A stretch of 64,000 nucleotides of DNA. Source: Patiria miniata (taxonomy: Eukaryota > Echinodermata > Asteroidea > Valvatida > Asterinidae). A program made the translations under genes and the position numbers. This document shows, piece after piece, positions 1 through 9,084 of the stretch. Within the stretch, counting starts at the first letter, position 1; each line of letters begins with the position of its first letter. The DNA is taken from NCBI RefSeq assembly GCF_015706575.1, contig NW_024037056.1, positions 682,001 to 746,000 on the forward strand, written 5' to 3'. The notes under the pieces are model-generated. The model had not been told where the DNA came from and searched no databases. It saw only the letters and a program-made list of their open reading frames with translations.

Positions 1-1022
1 TCAAGCCCCTTGGCTTGTATGCGCTAGTGCTATCGAGTGATACGCAGTAATGGCATGTTTTTTAAGCCCCTTGGCTTGTATGCGCTAGTGCTATCGAGTG
101 ATACGCAGTAATGGCATGTTTTTCAAGCCCCTTGGCTCGTATGCGCTAATGCTACCGAGTGATACGCAGTAATGGCATGTTTTTCAAGCCCCTTGGCTCG
201 TATGCGCTAATGCTATCGAGTGATACGCAGTAATGGCATGTTTTTTAAGCCCCTTGGTTTGTATGCGCTAGTGCTATCGAGTGATACGCAGTAATGGCAT
301 GTTTTGTAAGCCCCTTTGCTCGTATGCACTAATGCTATCGAGTGATACGCAGTATTTGCATGTTTTTCAAGCCCCTTGGCTTGTATGCGCTAGTGCTATC
401 GAGTGATACGCAGTAATGGCATGTTTTTCAAGCCCCTTGGCTTGTATGCGCTACTGCTATCGAGTGATACGCAGTAATGGCATGTTTTTCAAGCCCCTTG
501 GCTCGTATGCGCTAATGCTACCGAGTGATACGCAGTAATGGCATGTTTTGTAAGCCCCTTGGCTTGTATGCACTTATGCTATCGAGTGATACGCAGTAAT
601 GGCATGTTTTATACGCCCCTTGGCTCGTATTCACTGGTGCTACCGAGTGATACGCAGTAATGGCATGTTTTATACGCCCCTAGGCTCGTATGCGCTAATG
701 CTATCGAGTGATACGCAGTAATGGCATGTTTTATACGCCCCTAGGCTCGTATGCGCTAATGCTATCGAGTGATACGCAGTAATGGCATGTTTTTCAAGCC
801 CCTTGGCTCGTATGCGCTTATGCCACCGAGTGACATGCAGTAATGGCATGTTTTCAACGCCCCTTGGCTTGTATGTGCTAATATCATCGAGTGATACGCA
901 GTAATGGTAGTTTTCCAAGCCCTTTGGCTCATATGCGGTGGTGCTACCGAGTGATACGCATAATGGCATGTTTTCTACGCCCCTTGGCTCGTATGTGCTA
1001 ATGCTATAAGCAGTAAATGGCA
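1..1022. repeat. 61-bp minisatellite, cut by the left edge
   Basis: About 16-17 head-to-tail units with a 61-bp period: the block beginning TCAAGCCCCTTGGC recurs at 1, 62, 123, 184 and so on. Each unit carries the core ATCGAGTGATACGCAGTAAT. Units differ by a few substitutions (CTTG/CTCG, CTAGTG/CTAATG). Later units (from about 600) diverge more, for example TATACGCCCC instead of TTCAAGCCCC, and the last, near 960-1022, is shortened. The period is not a multiple of three, so the 156-codon reading frame on the minus strand (670-1140) is a by-product. The array continues left of the window, so its full length is unknown. Confidence 0.95.
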
Positions 1023-1058
1023 TTATGTTGTCTACACCCCTAAACTCAGATAGGGCAT

Positions 1059-1132
1059 GTTGTAATTTTTTGACCCACTTTGGGGGTACCAAAATTGTTT
1101 TTGCCCCCCCCCCTTGTGTTCTGGATCCGCCC
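1059..1132 (+). repeat. Dispersed repeat with poly-C tract, copy 1
   Basis: A run of ten Cs sits between a TTTTTGACCCACTTTGGGGG-like block and TTGTGTTCTGGATCCGCC. The same order of blocks recurs at 1790-1870, so this is a dispersed repeat rather than unique sequence. It lies directly at the right border of the 61-bp array. The family is not identified; the GGATCCGCC tail resembles a motif I associate with invertebrate dispersed repeats. Confidence 0.6.
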
Positions 1133-1284
1133 ATGCTCAATATAGCTTGGCCTGGTGAGCTCGGGTATTGTTCAAACGAGTGTATTAATTATGATTTTTC
1201 CATGGACGTTGACTTTTTATTTTTCATTTGGTTTGTAGTTTTCACGTTTAAAATACTATAATTGTTTCGGGTATTTTCTTTTTT

Positions 1285-1440
1285 ATTGTTTGATGGTTTC
1301 TCATGAAATTAAATCTCATAATGTAACACGGTCATCATGACAAATCACTGGAGGAATATGAAAATTTGAAATACAGAACGAACTCGTTTTGGGGGCAACA
1401 ACTCAAGAAATACTAAATTTAATTGATTTAAATTTCAAAT
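1285..1440 (+). repeat. Dispersed repeat shared with 61.05-61.40 kb
   Basis: The stretch TTTCTCATGAAATTAAATCT followed by CATAATGTAACA and ATCATGACAAATCA matches 61265-61330 with few changes. The following block, with TTTTGGGGGCAACAACTCAA, matches the reverse complement of the 61370-61395 block. The second copy has inverted ends, which points to a foldback or MITE-like element; this copy looks partial. Confidence 0.6.
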
Positions 1441-1990
1441 GCCTTGGCGATCAAGAGTTGTTAGCATTAACAAAAACTGGAAGTGCGTGTAAATATCACT
1501 CTATGGGAGCCGATTGAAAGGTCTGAAGCCATCGAAATTCAAAAGGGCGGCGCGCCCTGTGCATGCGGGTTTTTTATGTCGCGACAGTTGGGGTTTTTTT
1601 TTCAAAATGAAACCATTTTTGTTTTTGTTTTTATGTGACGTCGCAATTAAGGCAGGCACTGAGTACACCACCATCTTTTCCTCCTAAAACGTTGGTTAAA
1701 GTGGTCAGAAATTCCCTCAGATCGCACCTAAGAGCATCTAGAATCCAAAAGTTTTTCGGGGCCCTTAAGGGGCCCCGAACCCCACGCCGTAATTTGTGGA
1801 ATCACTTTTTGAGGGACCAAATTTTTTTCGCCCCCCCCCCCCAAAAAAAACATTGTGTTTTGGATCCGCTCTTGGGGAAACGCAGGTACATGTTTTCTAC
1901 ACATCTTGGTTTGTGCGTTTATGTCTTTGGTGGTTTGTGCCATTGATCTCAGACTGTGTACAGTACAAAGGTTTGAGCAGTCAATGAAAC
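1441..1990. other. No gene; second poly-C repeat copy and a GC-rich near-palindrome
   Basis: No coding signal was recognised. At about 1756-1778 there is a near-palindrome (CGGGGCCCTTAAGGGGCCCC). At 1790-1870 there is a diverged second copy of the 1059-1132 repeat: GAGGGACCAAA, then a C run of about 13, then TTGTGTTTTGGATCCGC. Overlapping short reading frames on both strands (1635-1946, 1728-1943) cover this repeat and have no protein-like composition. Confidence 0.6.
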
Positions 1991-2026
1991 GTGTTTGGCG
2001 CCCTCAATATTGAGGGCGCCAAACAC
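1991..2026. repeat. Perfect 36-bp palindrome without spacer
   Basis: The left half GTGTTTGGCGCCCTCAAT is followed directly by its exact reverse complement, centred on AATATT at 2008/2009. There is no loop, so it forms either a perfect 18-bp hairpin or symmetric duplex DNA. It contains two GGCGCC sites. No element ends were identified around it. It may be the junction of two inverted insertions, a protein-binding site or a foldback remnant. Confidence 0.9.
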
Positions 2027-2339
2027 AGTTTAATTGCCAAACACGCAGCTGTCTTGGTCACTGTGTATACTAAGTTTGTTTACTTTTCTGCGTTTGTGAT
2101 TATGGAATATGGGTCTTTGGTTGAGACCCTCCCACTCCAGTTTCATGCTCTTATTTCATTATCATATTTCTAATATTCATAGGACTGCAGACATGGTGTA
2201 CAACCTCTGTCTCTCCGTTCCTTTGGAATATTGAGGAGTCTTTGGATGAACTCGCGTTTACTTCTGGCAATAGCTAGCAAACCTTCAAGTGGGCTTGATC
2301 ATCTTCTGTTGTTGGATGAGCCATAGCCAATGTCATCGC

Positions 2340-2402
2340 CGATCGCATCATTTCGGATGTCATGACGGCGGTGCAGGAGGGAAGTCAACCAACTTTCCAA
2401 AG
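2340..2402 (+). pseudogene. SRPRA: SRP receptor alpha subunit, P-loop exon relic
   Basis: Frame from 2352 reads FGCHDGGAGGKSTNFPK. This aligns with the G1/P-loop of the SRP-type GTPases, in SRPRA roughly CGVNGVGKSTNLAK; the GKSTN core is intact, and a splice donor (AAG then GTAGG) follows at 2403. SRPRA anchors the signal-recognition-particle receptor at the ER membrane and hydrolyses GTP when SRP docks. Upstream codons no longer match, so the exon start is a guess. The exons for the G3 region (DTAGR) and for the guanine-binding TKxD of this copy are not contiguous with it; only one further exon is seen, at 3211-3358. The preserved donor shows this is not a processed copy. FtsY/SRP54-like relatives share the P-loop, but the second exon supports SRPRA. 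Confidence 0.6.
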
Positions 2403-2479
2403 GTAGGAAAAATCCCTTGATGTCAGTGTTTGCCTTACTGGAAAAAATGTTGCATCCTGACAACACTTCTGCGATTGTG

Positions 2480-2830
2480 TGTGTGTGTGTGTACAGGCAT
2501 TACATTCACTGTGCGGACTTCCGAACGAACAAAAGAGGTCCACATATTAAAACCAGGTAGAGGAGACGCTGTGTGGACTTGGGCAAGTCCACACAGTGTT
2601 TCCCCATTTCTGGAAAACAGGTTTAGAGGCATGTTGGGGTTAGGTTTATCTGTAGCATAGCAGAATGAAGAGAAACACTAAAGGGAATCATAGAAAAAAA
2701 AATTGGGTTGAAAGAGTTTTCACAGTTTGAGAAAAATGATTTTTTTCACTGGTTTTTCTTAACTACACGAAAGCAATGGAAAGTCCACACTTGGTATGTA
2801 ACGTAGACTTGGGTGTGTGGGTGTGTGTGT
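2480..2830. repeat. Dispersed repeat with GTCCACACAG inverted motif and (GT)n
   Basis: A (GT)n stretch at 2476-2492 is followed by CTGTGTGGACTTG, GG, CAAGTCCACACAG at 2569-2596, a 13-bp perfect inverted repeat that extends with one mismatch. Further diverged versions (GCGGACTTCC, AAGTCCACAC, TAGACTTGGG) and a second (GT)n at 2812-2830 lie around it, so the whole looks like a short inverted-repeat element bounded by microsatellite. Similar GTCC-CACA blocks next to (GT)n occur as dispersed repeats in other animals (recollection, not checked). No target-site duplication was found. Confidence 0.5.
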
Positions 2831-3210
2831 ATAAAGTCTATGGACACAAATGAGAGTCAAGAAAAAAATGCTGAGTTATTTTCCTAACACAATTGGGAAT
2901 GTTAATTCTCAGTGCATGCAGTCCCAGATTTATGTTGTTAGTATCAGTATCATCATTTTGGCGATCATGTATAGTTTAGTATAGTGTAGGGCCCCTGTTT
3001 TGTTTTGATCAAATTCAATTTTTTTTTTATTTCTAAAAAACGATGTCAACCTAAAGCAGACTTCTCTCAATGTAATGACACCTTTTTGAATGTTGGTAAT
3101 TTTTGAACACTAGTAATGCCTTCAAGAGAGAACTGTACAAAGACAGAATATGTCTCATTTTCGTATGATTACTGTTATTTTTTGCTCAAACAGCTGATAA
3201 AATCAACCAG

Positions 3211-3358
3211 TCTAAGTAAGTTCTCTTGGTTGGAGAGTCATTTGGGTGGTAACGAAGCAGTGGACGAGGCAATCAATCGAGCACACCATTGAGACATGGA
3301 TCAACCTCCACTGATTGACGGAGCTGTGGTGACTAAGATTGACACCATTGATGATAAA
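3211..3358 (+). pseudogene. SRPRA: SRP receptor alpha subunit, G-domain exon relic
   Basis: After an AG at 3209-3210, codons read VLLVGESF; then, one base out of frame, GGNEAVDEAINRAHH, a stop, and DMDQPPLIDGAVVTKIDTI followed by DDK at a strong donor (GTAAGTAG, 3359). SRPRA has the matching order VGEALVGNEAVD ... RLIDGIVLTKFDTIDDK, including the G4 guanine-recognition TKxD (here TKID). At least two in-frame stops and one frameshift mark it as non-functional. The next SRPRA segment (VGAAISMTYIT...) is absent downstream, as are the exons expected between 2402 and 3211. The exon boundary after DDK supports an unprocessed copy. Confidence 0.75.
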
Positions 3359-3390
3359 GTAAGTAGCAAGTTTGAGTCCTGTATGGGTTT

Positions 3391-3553
3391 GACCTTGGTT
3401 CGATTCCTCTTTTGTTCCAAGGTGTAGCCTTAGTTATCCTTGAATGAATTGAAAAGTTTTTGGTTCAGATCCTACTGCTTGTTTGGTTTGATTCCTTTTT
3501 ATTTCAAGTTGTAATCTCAGTTATCCTAGTATGAATTGAGGAGTCCTTGGTTC
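3391..3553 (+). repeat. Diverged tandem duplication of about 80-90 bp
   Basis: The segment with TTGATTCC or TCGATTCC, then TTATCCT, GAATGAATTGA and TTGGTTCA at 3391-3469 recurs at about 3482-3553 with roughly a quarter of positions changed. It sits in the intron-like sequence after the SRPRA relic. No function is apparent. Confidence 0.55.
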
Positions 3554-4029
3554 ATGCCTAGTCCGAAAATTGGGGACTCTACATGTATGGGGCATTCATC
3601 CAACATGAGACAGAATTAAGCACAGGCCGTGAGGCCAAAAGAAAAATAGTGGGTCTCTGGTCAGACCAAAGTTCTGGAATTGATGTAGTGATGCGTTTAA
3701 AAAAATATTCTTTGTCTGTACCATCCAAGCTTGGGGAAAAATAGCAAAGTGGTACTGCTTTGTTTGTTTGAGTTCTCATATGGTGTTACATCATTTGACT
3801 TGGTGCCCTATCATTTGCCTTGGTGCCCTTGTGCTCCGTAGTGCTAAATATTTGAGGCGGTGCAGCAGTAAAGGGCACTGTTGTAGCTTCAGAAAATTTT
3901 AAAGAAAAAAAGAAATTTACTCAACAGATCAAAATTGACGCACAACAATTTTTTTATGGCTGATGAATGGACAATAATGCAAGTGGGGGATTTTTGTTTT
4001 CTTTTTATTTTCAGATTGAGTGATATTAA

Positions 4030-4353
4030 CCCTTACCCTACTTGACCCTCCAATGCATGCCAATTGTGCCTCAAGAAAATCTCCTATGTTTTTTGCATGG
4101 CCCTCCAATATCTGCCATGTCATTTCAAGGGTAACTGGACAGGCACTCCAATACATGCCACAGAGAACAATGAGAGTCCTCTGATAACAAAGTGAGTGCC
4201 CCCAGCTGGTCAGTATCAGGCACCCTCCAGGGCCTCCAACTCCTGCCAATTGGAGCCTTCACTGTTAAGACTTGTTATCTGCCAAATAACTGCAGCTGGA
4301 GGGCATTGGCATAACCAACTGACATGCAGTAAACTACCCTCAGAGAGTAAGGG
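4030..4353. mobile_element. Non-autonomous DNA transposon (MITE), PIF/Harbinger-like
   Basis: This 324-bp insertion starts CCCTTACCCTACTTG and ends CTCAGAGAGTAAGGG, giving short terminal inverted repeats (CCCTTAC/GTAAGGG plus weaker inner pairing). It is flanked by TAA on both sides (4027-4029 and 4354-4356). Copy B at about 31260-31290 has a single TAA at this place, so it preserves the empty site and fixes the borders. A 3-bp TAA duplication fits PIF/Harbinger (TWA targets). Internally it repeats the motif CTCCAAT(A/G)C(A/T)TGCCA. It encodes nothing; the minus-strand 106-codon frame across it is incidental. Confidence 0.8.
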
Positions 4354-4374
4354 TAATAGCCTTTGATAGTCACT

Positions 4375-5983
4375 CTAATCTCTGCCTATGCACCTACCCT
4401 GACGTCTACCCCAGAGTCTAAAGATGACTTCTATCTTCAGCTTAGTGAGTTGTTGCACAATATCCCGGCTGGTGATGGCATCATTCTCCTTGGGGACTTC
4501 AATGCCCGCATTGGTTCTGACTGCAGTGCGTGGAAGAATGTAATTGGCCCGCATGGTGTTGGGAGAATGAAAGACAATGGTCAACGTCTCCTCGAGCTCT
4601 ACGCTTCGTACAACCTATGCATTGCCAACACCTTCTTCGCAGGCTCTGTTCGCTCCAAGGTCACCTGGAAACACCCTCGCTCACAGCACTGGCACCAACT
4701 GGACCACATCATTGTCAGACAGATACAACTGCGCGATACCACCCACTGCTGCAGCTTGCATTCTGCTGATTGCAATACAGACCATGCCCTTGTTTGCTGT
4801 AAGCTTCATTTACTACCCAAGAAGTTCCATCGTGCAATGCATAGACCATTGCCTGCTATTGACACTGTCTCAACTCACGACATCAGTCATGTTACTCAGT
4901 TTCAAGAGCTCCTTTCTGGTAATTTCAGCTTAGCACCAATCTCTGCCAACCCTGAAGGTGCTTGGTCTAGGTTCCGTTCAGTAGTCTACAACAGTGCTGT
5001 GTCTGCCTTTGGTCGCTGCTCACGAAAGCAACCTGACTGGTTCCGGGACAGCGCGGACATACTGCTCCCTGCACTAGAGAACAAACGGTCAGCCAGAAAC
5101 AAATGCCGCTTGATCAACACACGCTCCTCAAAAGCTGCCCTTCGGGCTGCCAAGAGCACTGTCCAGCGTCTTACTCGAGCAGCTTTGCAACGCTACTGGT
5201 CTCACCTGAGTGATCGCATCCAACGTTGTGCCGACTCTGGTGACCTACGCGGCTTGTACCAAGGCATTAAGGAGGCAATTGGTCCTACCCCAAAGAAATC
5301 TGCTCCTTTACTGTCGTCCACTGGTGCCATCCTCACAGACCAAACAGCACAGCTTGACCGGTGGGTAGAGCACTATAGCTCACTTTACAACAGCGATGCT
5401 GCAGTCAGTACTTCTGCAATATCTGCCTTACCTCAGCTTCCCATCCTGAAAGAGCTGGACAATTCCATCACCTTGGATGAAGTGAAACATGCCATCAACG
5501 GCTTAAAGAACAACAAGGCTCCTGGCACTGATAGCATCCCTCCAGAGGTACTTAAGAAGGGTAGTAATATCTTGGCTGCAGAGCTCCACGCTGTTCTCCT
5601 GACCTGCTGGCAATCCCAGTTTATACCACAGGATCTAAAAGATGCAAACATCATAACCCTCTACAAAAACAAAGGTAACCGACAAGACTGCAATAACTAC
5701 AGAGGCATCTCACTGCTGTGCTTAGCTGGGAAGGTTTTTGCTCGAGTGCTGTTACCTCGGCTACAGGTCATTGCCAACAGAATCCTTCCCAAAAGCCAGT
5801 GTGGCTTTCACCCATCCCGCTACACTGTTGACATGGTGTTTTCCTTGAGACAACTCCAGGAGAAGTGTGTTGAACAGCGGCGACCTCTGTACATGGTCTT
5901 CATCGACTTGACTAAGGCCTTTGATAACGTGAGTCGTTCAGGCCTGTTTTCCATCCTAAAGCGCTTGGGCTGCCCAGATAGGC
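4375..5983 (+). pseudogene. LINE ORF, part 1: endonuclease and front half of reverse transcriptase
   Basis: The frame is open from the target-site duplication (first codons are host sequence) to a stop at 5995. Endonuclease/exonuclease/phosphatase motifs are visible: SAYAP near residue 7, LLGDFNARIG near 43-51, and NTDHALV, which holds the catalytic His, near 138. A linker rich in basic residues follows. The reverse transcriptase starts around residue 370 with NNKAPGTDSIPPEVL, then NYRGISLL, SQCGFHPSR and the catalytic motif A FIDLTKAFDNV at about 5899-5931. The N-terminal strand of the endonuclease with the first catalytic residues is missing because of truncation. The frame then needs to shift by one to continue as part 2. 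Confidence 0.9.
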
Positions 5984-7109
5984 TTTGTCTATTCTGATGT
6001 GTTTTCATGATGACATGCACGCCACAGTCCAGTTCAATGGCTCAAGATCTGTTAAGTTTGAAGTTCGTTGGGGCGTCAAGCAGGGGTGTGTACTTGCTCC
6101 TACCCTGTTTGGGATCTTTTTCTCAGCCCTGCTACACCGTGCATTTCCCGAACCATCTGGTATCCTACTCCACACACGCAGCTCCGGGAATTTCTTCGAC
6201 CTGTCCCGTCTCCGTGCCAGGACGAAGATTCGGCATGTTCTCATCCGGGAACTCCTGTATGCTGACGATGCTGCCATTGTTGCCCACTCAGCAGATGAGC
6301 TTCAACATCTCTGCAACTCATTTGCTAGTGCTTGCTCGGAGTTTGGCATGATCATCAGCCTTGGCAAGACAATGGTGTTATCGCAAGGCCCAGGTCCCCC
6401 TCCCATGATCACCATCAATGGCACACCTCTGAGCGTGGTCAACAAATTTCAGTATCTGGGTTCTACAGTTACCAGCACCAACTCCCTGGATACCGAACTT
6501 GACTCCCGAATAGGTAGGGCTGCAACCACCTTTGGCCGACTCCCTGCTCGTGTTTGGGACAACCGGGCCCTTTCCATCAAGCTGAAGATTCGCATCTACG
6601 TATCCTGTGTGCTTAGTGTGCTACTCTACTGCAGTGAGTCATGGCCGACCTACCGCCGTCAGGAACGTCGACTGAACGCGTTTCATTTCCGCTGCCTACG
6701 TTCAATTCTTGGAATCTCCTGGCAAGACCGAGTCTCAAACCCTGCCATTCTTGAGCTCACAGGAGTCAATGACATGCTCACATTGCTGTCAGCTCGCCGC
6801 CTTCGTTGGTCTGGTCATGTCTGCAGACAAGAGGACGGTCGACTGCCGGAGGACATCTTCTTTGGGGAGCTGGCTCATGCTCCTCGCCCCCGTGGTCGTT
6901 CAAAACTCCGTTACAAGGATGTTCTAAAGCGTGATCTGCGAACCTTCCAAATTCCAGTCACCTCCTGGCAGACCGTGGTGCAGGACCGCACTCGTTGGCG
7001 ATCCGCTGTCCATCTTGGCCGCTCTGCTTCCTCTGCCGCCTATATTGCTGATTGCGAGAATCGTCGTGCAACTAGACACCGAGCTACATCGTCGTATTCG
7101 ACGGGATAG
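5984..7109 (+). pseudogene. LINE ORF, part 2: rear half of reverse transcriptase and C-terminal domain
   Basis: This frame continues the protein directly: LSILMCFHDDMHATVQFNG, then motif B GVKQGCVLAPTLF, motif C LLYADDAAIV with both catalytic Asp residues, and motif D KTMVLS. The C-terminal part has FQYLGSTVT, the RIG/ATTFGRL block, LLYCSESW, RSILGISWQDRVSN and RDRTRWR-like sequence, the order seen in RTE-type elements; no zinc knuckle is present. The stop is at 7107-7109. The junction with part 1 lies in GGCTTTGTC around 5983-5990 and fits loss of a single base in the T run. All catalytic residues of the polymerase are kept, so the copy is fairly young. Confidence 0.9.
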
Positions 7110-7661
7110 GCCACTACCTGATAGTCACTACTTATGTTTTAAGGAAATTGTATAAAAAATATGGAGTAAGGTCTAAGGCATGTTTAAAGTAAAACCAATG
7201 GGCTTGTTTCATTGTTTTTGTCATGTAATGCTGCGGCCGGGTGAGGTGGGGTAGAGGGCGCTATTCAGGACTTTCTTCTGTCACCTTGCAAGATGTAATG
7301 ATGCCAAGTCACTATAAATTTATATTTCCCGGATTCGTTTGTATCAAAGATATATAACCAGGCATCCTATTCTAGGATGGGACTAATAAGGGAGCAAAGA
7401 CACTTCTTTTTCAGTGAAACAATAATTTATTCTTAAAATCTCCAAGAGTTCTCTGACCCAATTTGACATCTGTATACTGTAGGACTCAGCTATCATTGCT
7501 TGTTCATCTGTCATCCGCTATGAATAACTGGTTAACCTGTTTTTTTTTTAACCTTGTTCCACTCGAATTTGCAGGATAGCTAATAATGAATACAAGTAAA
7601 TGTCTCAATCAGTATCAAACATTTTTTAACCAAATTGACAATATTCAAATTTCTTGACCAG

Positions 7662-7889
7662 GTGATGGCAGATCTACCAGCTCACTTCACATCAGAGAGC
7701 TCTCTTGAGAAGCACTATAGAAGCACTATAAGGCCCAGGAGAAGGACTGCTTCTCACGGCTAGAACAGACTCGGACCAGAGCTCTCTTGAGAAGCACTAT
7801 ACGGCCCAGGAGAAGGACCGCACCAAGTACATCACTACCTTGCTGGTGCTTCACAGGGATGGAACAGACTCGAAGTAGGCTACTGCAAA
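7662..7889 (+). pseudogene. Exon relic of unrecognised gene, copy A
   Basis: An acceptor (TTGACCAG at 7654-7661) precedes VMADLPAHFTSESSLEKHY; an 11-bp tandem duplication (AGAAGCACTAT) then throws the frame, so no full-length reading is possible. Further on, EKHYTAQEKDRTKYI is readable, and the region ends at a donor-like CAAAGTAAGA. The part after TACATC lacks GATC compared with the last unit of copy B. The peptide looks like a charged helical segment; I do not recognise the family. Both copies share the 11-bp duplication, so the exon was already dead before the segment duplicated. Confidence 0.55.
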
Positions 7890-7966
7890 GTAAGACTTTT
7901 TCATATTTGAAGAGAAAATGCTCTAACTGTACTTTAAAACTGTTGAGTTAGGAACAGCAAAAGATC

Positions 7967-9015
7967 TATCTTGCCGATTTTTATGCTCAGCACAATAAAA
8001 CTAAGAAAGAACAAAAGTGGAAAATCTGTCAAAAGCAGGATTCATCACACTGCATGTTTTTTTGGACTTTGTGATTGGGTACAACCTGATCACCTTTTTG
8101 AAATGGTAATAATTATTCTTTGGGGTTTTTTTCTGGACAATAATTCTTTACGGGTTTTCTCCTAAACCTACGTGAACTCGCTCGACCTTTACTTCTGGGT
8201 CTACTGGAAGGTCAAAGTTGGGTGAATTTTATATTACAGACAGAAAAGCCTCAAAATCAAAACGAACCACATCTTTTCCAAACAGTTCACATGATGACGA
8301 TAAAACCTACATGGAATTTGAACCCTGGTCTGAAGATGTACAAGAAATTGTGATGTCATCATGACATCACCTCAGGTATCAAATTACAAGCGGGTTAACA
8401 TGAAAATTTGAGAGCTTACTTTAAATTAGGCTATAACGGAACAGAGTTGTATTCTCATTTTTTAGTTGTTTCAGACATTGCTACTGGCAATATTTTGTTC
8501 CAGCATGTCCAGGGCACATACCATTTGACCTTTACTTCCAGTGTAACCGGAAGTACAATGATAATAAATTTAACTTGAAGATGGAAGCATTTTGCTACAG
8601 TTATATAAATTATGCAAATATTTAGTGAGGAATGTCCAACACAAACATTGGCATGATGACATAATTACACGAAAGGGCACGTACCAGTACATTCACGCAA
8701 TGCGTCTCTCCAACTAGGGCTCTCAAAAGTTGTCAAAAAGGGACAATCTTCTGTTTGGGCACGTAATCTTTATAATCTTTACCTAGGGCATGTAGGGCCT
8801 AGTACTTTTCAATCATATTCTCAAAGGTGGCTTAAGTTCAAAACTGTACAATGCACTCAAATTTGATCAAATTGTCTACTCAGATTATTTATTTATTTAT
8901 TTATTTCAACCGGATCCAACAGCGGCCAAATCGCCAATTACAGTAGCACCAAAAATAATTGCAAACCAATACTATCACCAGAGTTACCCTTTACATCTTG
9001 CGCTTAACTTTCCAG
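7967..9015. other. No gene; AT-rich sequence with one retroposon tail
   Basis: No exon or ORF of interest was seen. It contains a small hyphenated palindrome (TGATGTCATCATGACATCA near 8351-8369) and a minus-strand retroposon tail at 8884-8950. The 65-codon frame at 7971-8165 has no recognisable content. Confidence 0.5.
8884..8950 (-). repeat. 3' end of a retroposon with (TAAA)n-type tail
   Basis: On the minus strand the sequence reads GGCCGCTGTTGGATCCGGTT, then GAAATAAATAAATAAATAAA. A short unique block followed by a tetranucleotide A-rich tail is the usual 3' end of LINEs and the SINEs that use them. The upstream part of the element cannot be delimited, so this is probably a severely truncated copy. 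Confidence 0.55.
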
Positions 9016-9084
9016 GTTGTTTCCTTGTTGAATGCCTTGTACACGCTGTTCAACGCCATCATTTCCAACTATGACGTCTAAAAG
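9016..9084 (+). pseudogene. Guanylate cyclase catalytic-domain exon relic 1
   Basis: After an acceptor (CTTTCCAG, ending 9015) the frame reads VVSLLNALYTLFNAIISNYD, then V, stop, K. Membrane guanylate cyclases have the near-identical block VVxLLNDLYTLFDAIIxNYDVYK within the class III cyclase catalytic domain, which converts GTP to cGMP. Here a stop replaces the Tyr of DVYK, two Asp of the consensus are changed (to Ala and Asn), and the expected donor reads AAGGAAAAT instead of AAGGTAAAT. The 69-bp length and phase 0 ends match an exon that continues as VETIGDAYM in the family, which is exactly what the next relic encodes. Confidence 0.8.

Larger units (their letters stand above)
4375..7118 (+). 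mobile_element. 5'-truncated RTE-like LINE insertion
   Basis: The insertion is flanked by an 11-bp target-site duplication TGATAGTCACT (4364-4374 and 7119-7129). Copy B shows the unoccupied site with one substitution (TGATAGTTACT). The 5' end lies inside the endonuclease domain, so the first part of that domain and anything upstream are missing, as is usual for incomplete reverse transcription. The 3' end comes only about nine bases after the stop codon, with no poly-A and no visible microsatellite tail. Very short 3' ends are known for the RTE group, which agrees with the protein. The reading frame is broken once, near 5983. Confidence 0.9.
3686..7966 (+). repeat. Duplicated host segment, copy A (carries MITE and LINE)
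   Basis: From AGTGATGCG at 3686 this segment matches copy B (from 30935) almost base for base, apart from the two insertions at 4030-4353 and 4375-7118. The match resumes at 7119-7129 and runs through the exon relic at 7662-7889 to about 7966 (AGCAAAAGATCT). Copy A also lacks about 44 bp present in B near 31700 and has one to two exon-repeat units where B has about ten. The two copies are in direct orientation and enclose the guanylate cyclase relic and its satellite. Confidence 0.85.

Noticed and set aside
670-1140. 156-codon minus frame
   Set aside because: It runs along the 61-bp minisatellite and out into a dispersed repeat; no protein-like features.
1756-1778. GC-rich near-palindrome as a terminator or hairpin
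   Set aside because: Imperfect, no downstream T run of a pol III or bacterial terminator, and it lies in a dispersed repeat.
2290-2345. LLLLDEP, suggesting an ABC ATPase Walker B
   Set aside because: It is in a different frame from the P-loop of the SRPRA relic, and no other ABC motif is nearby.
3579-3779. 66-codon minus frame and 30897-31151 plus frame
   Set aside because: Both lie in the duplicated segments A and B, whose conservation is due to recent duplication, and they are on different strands.
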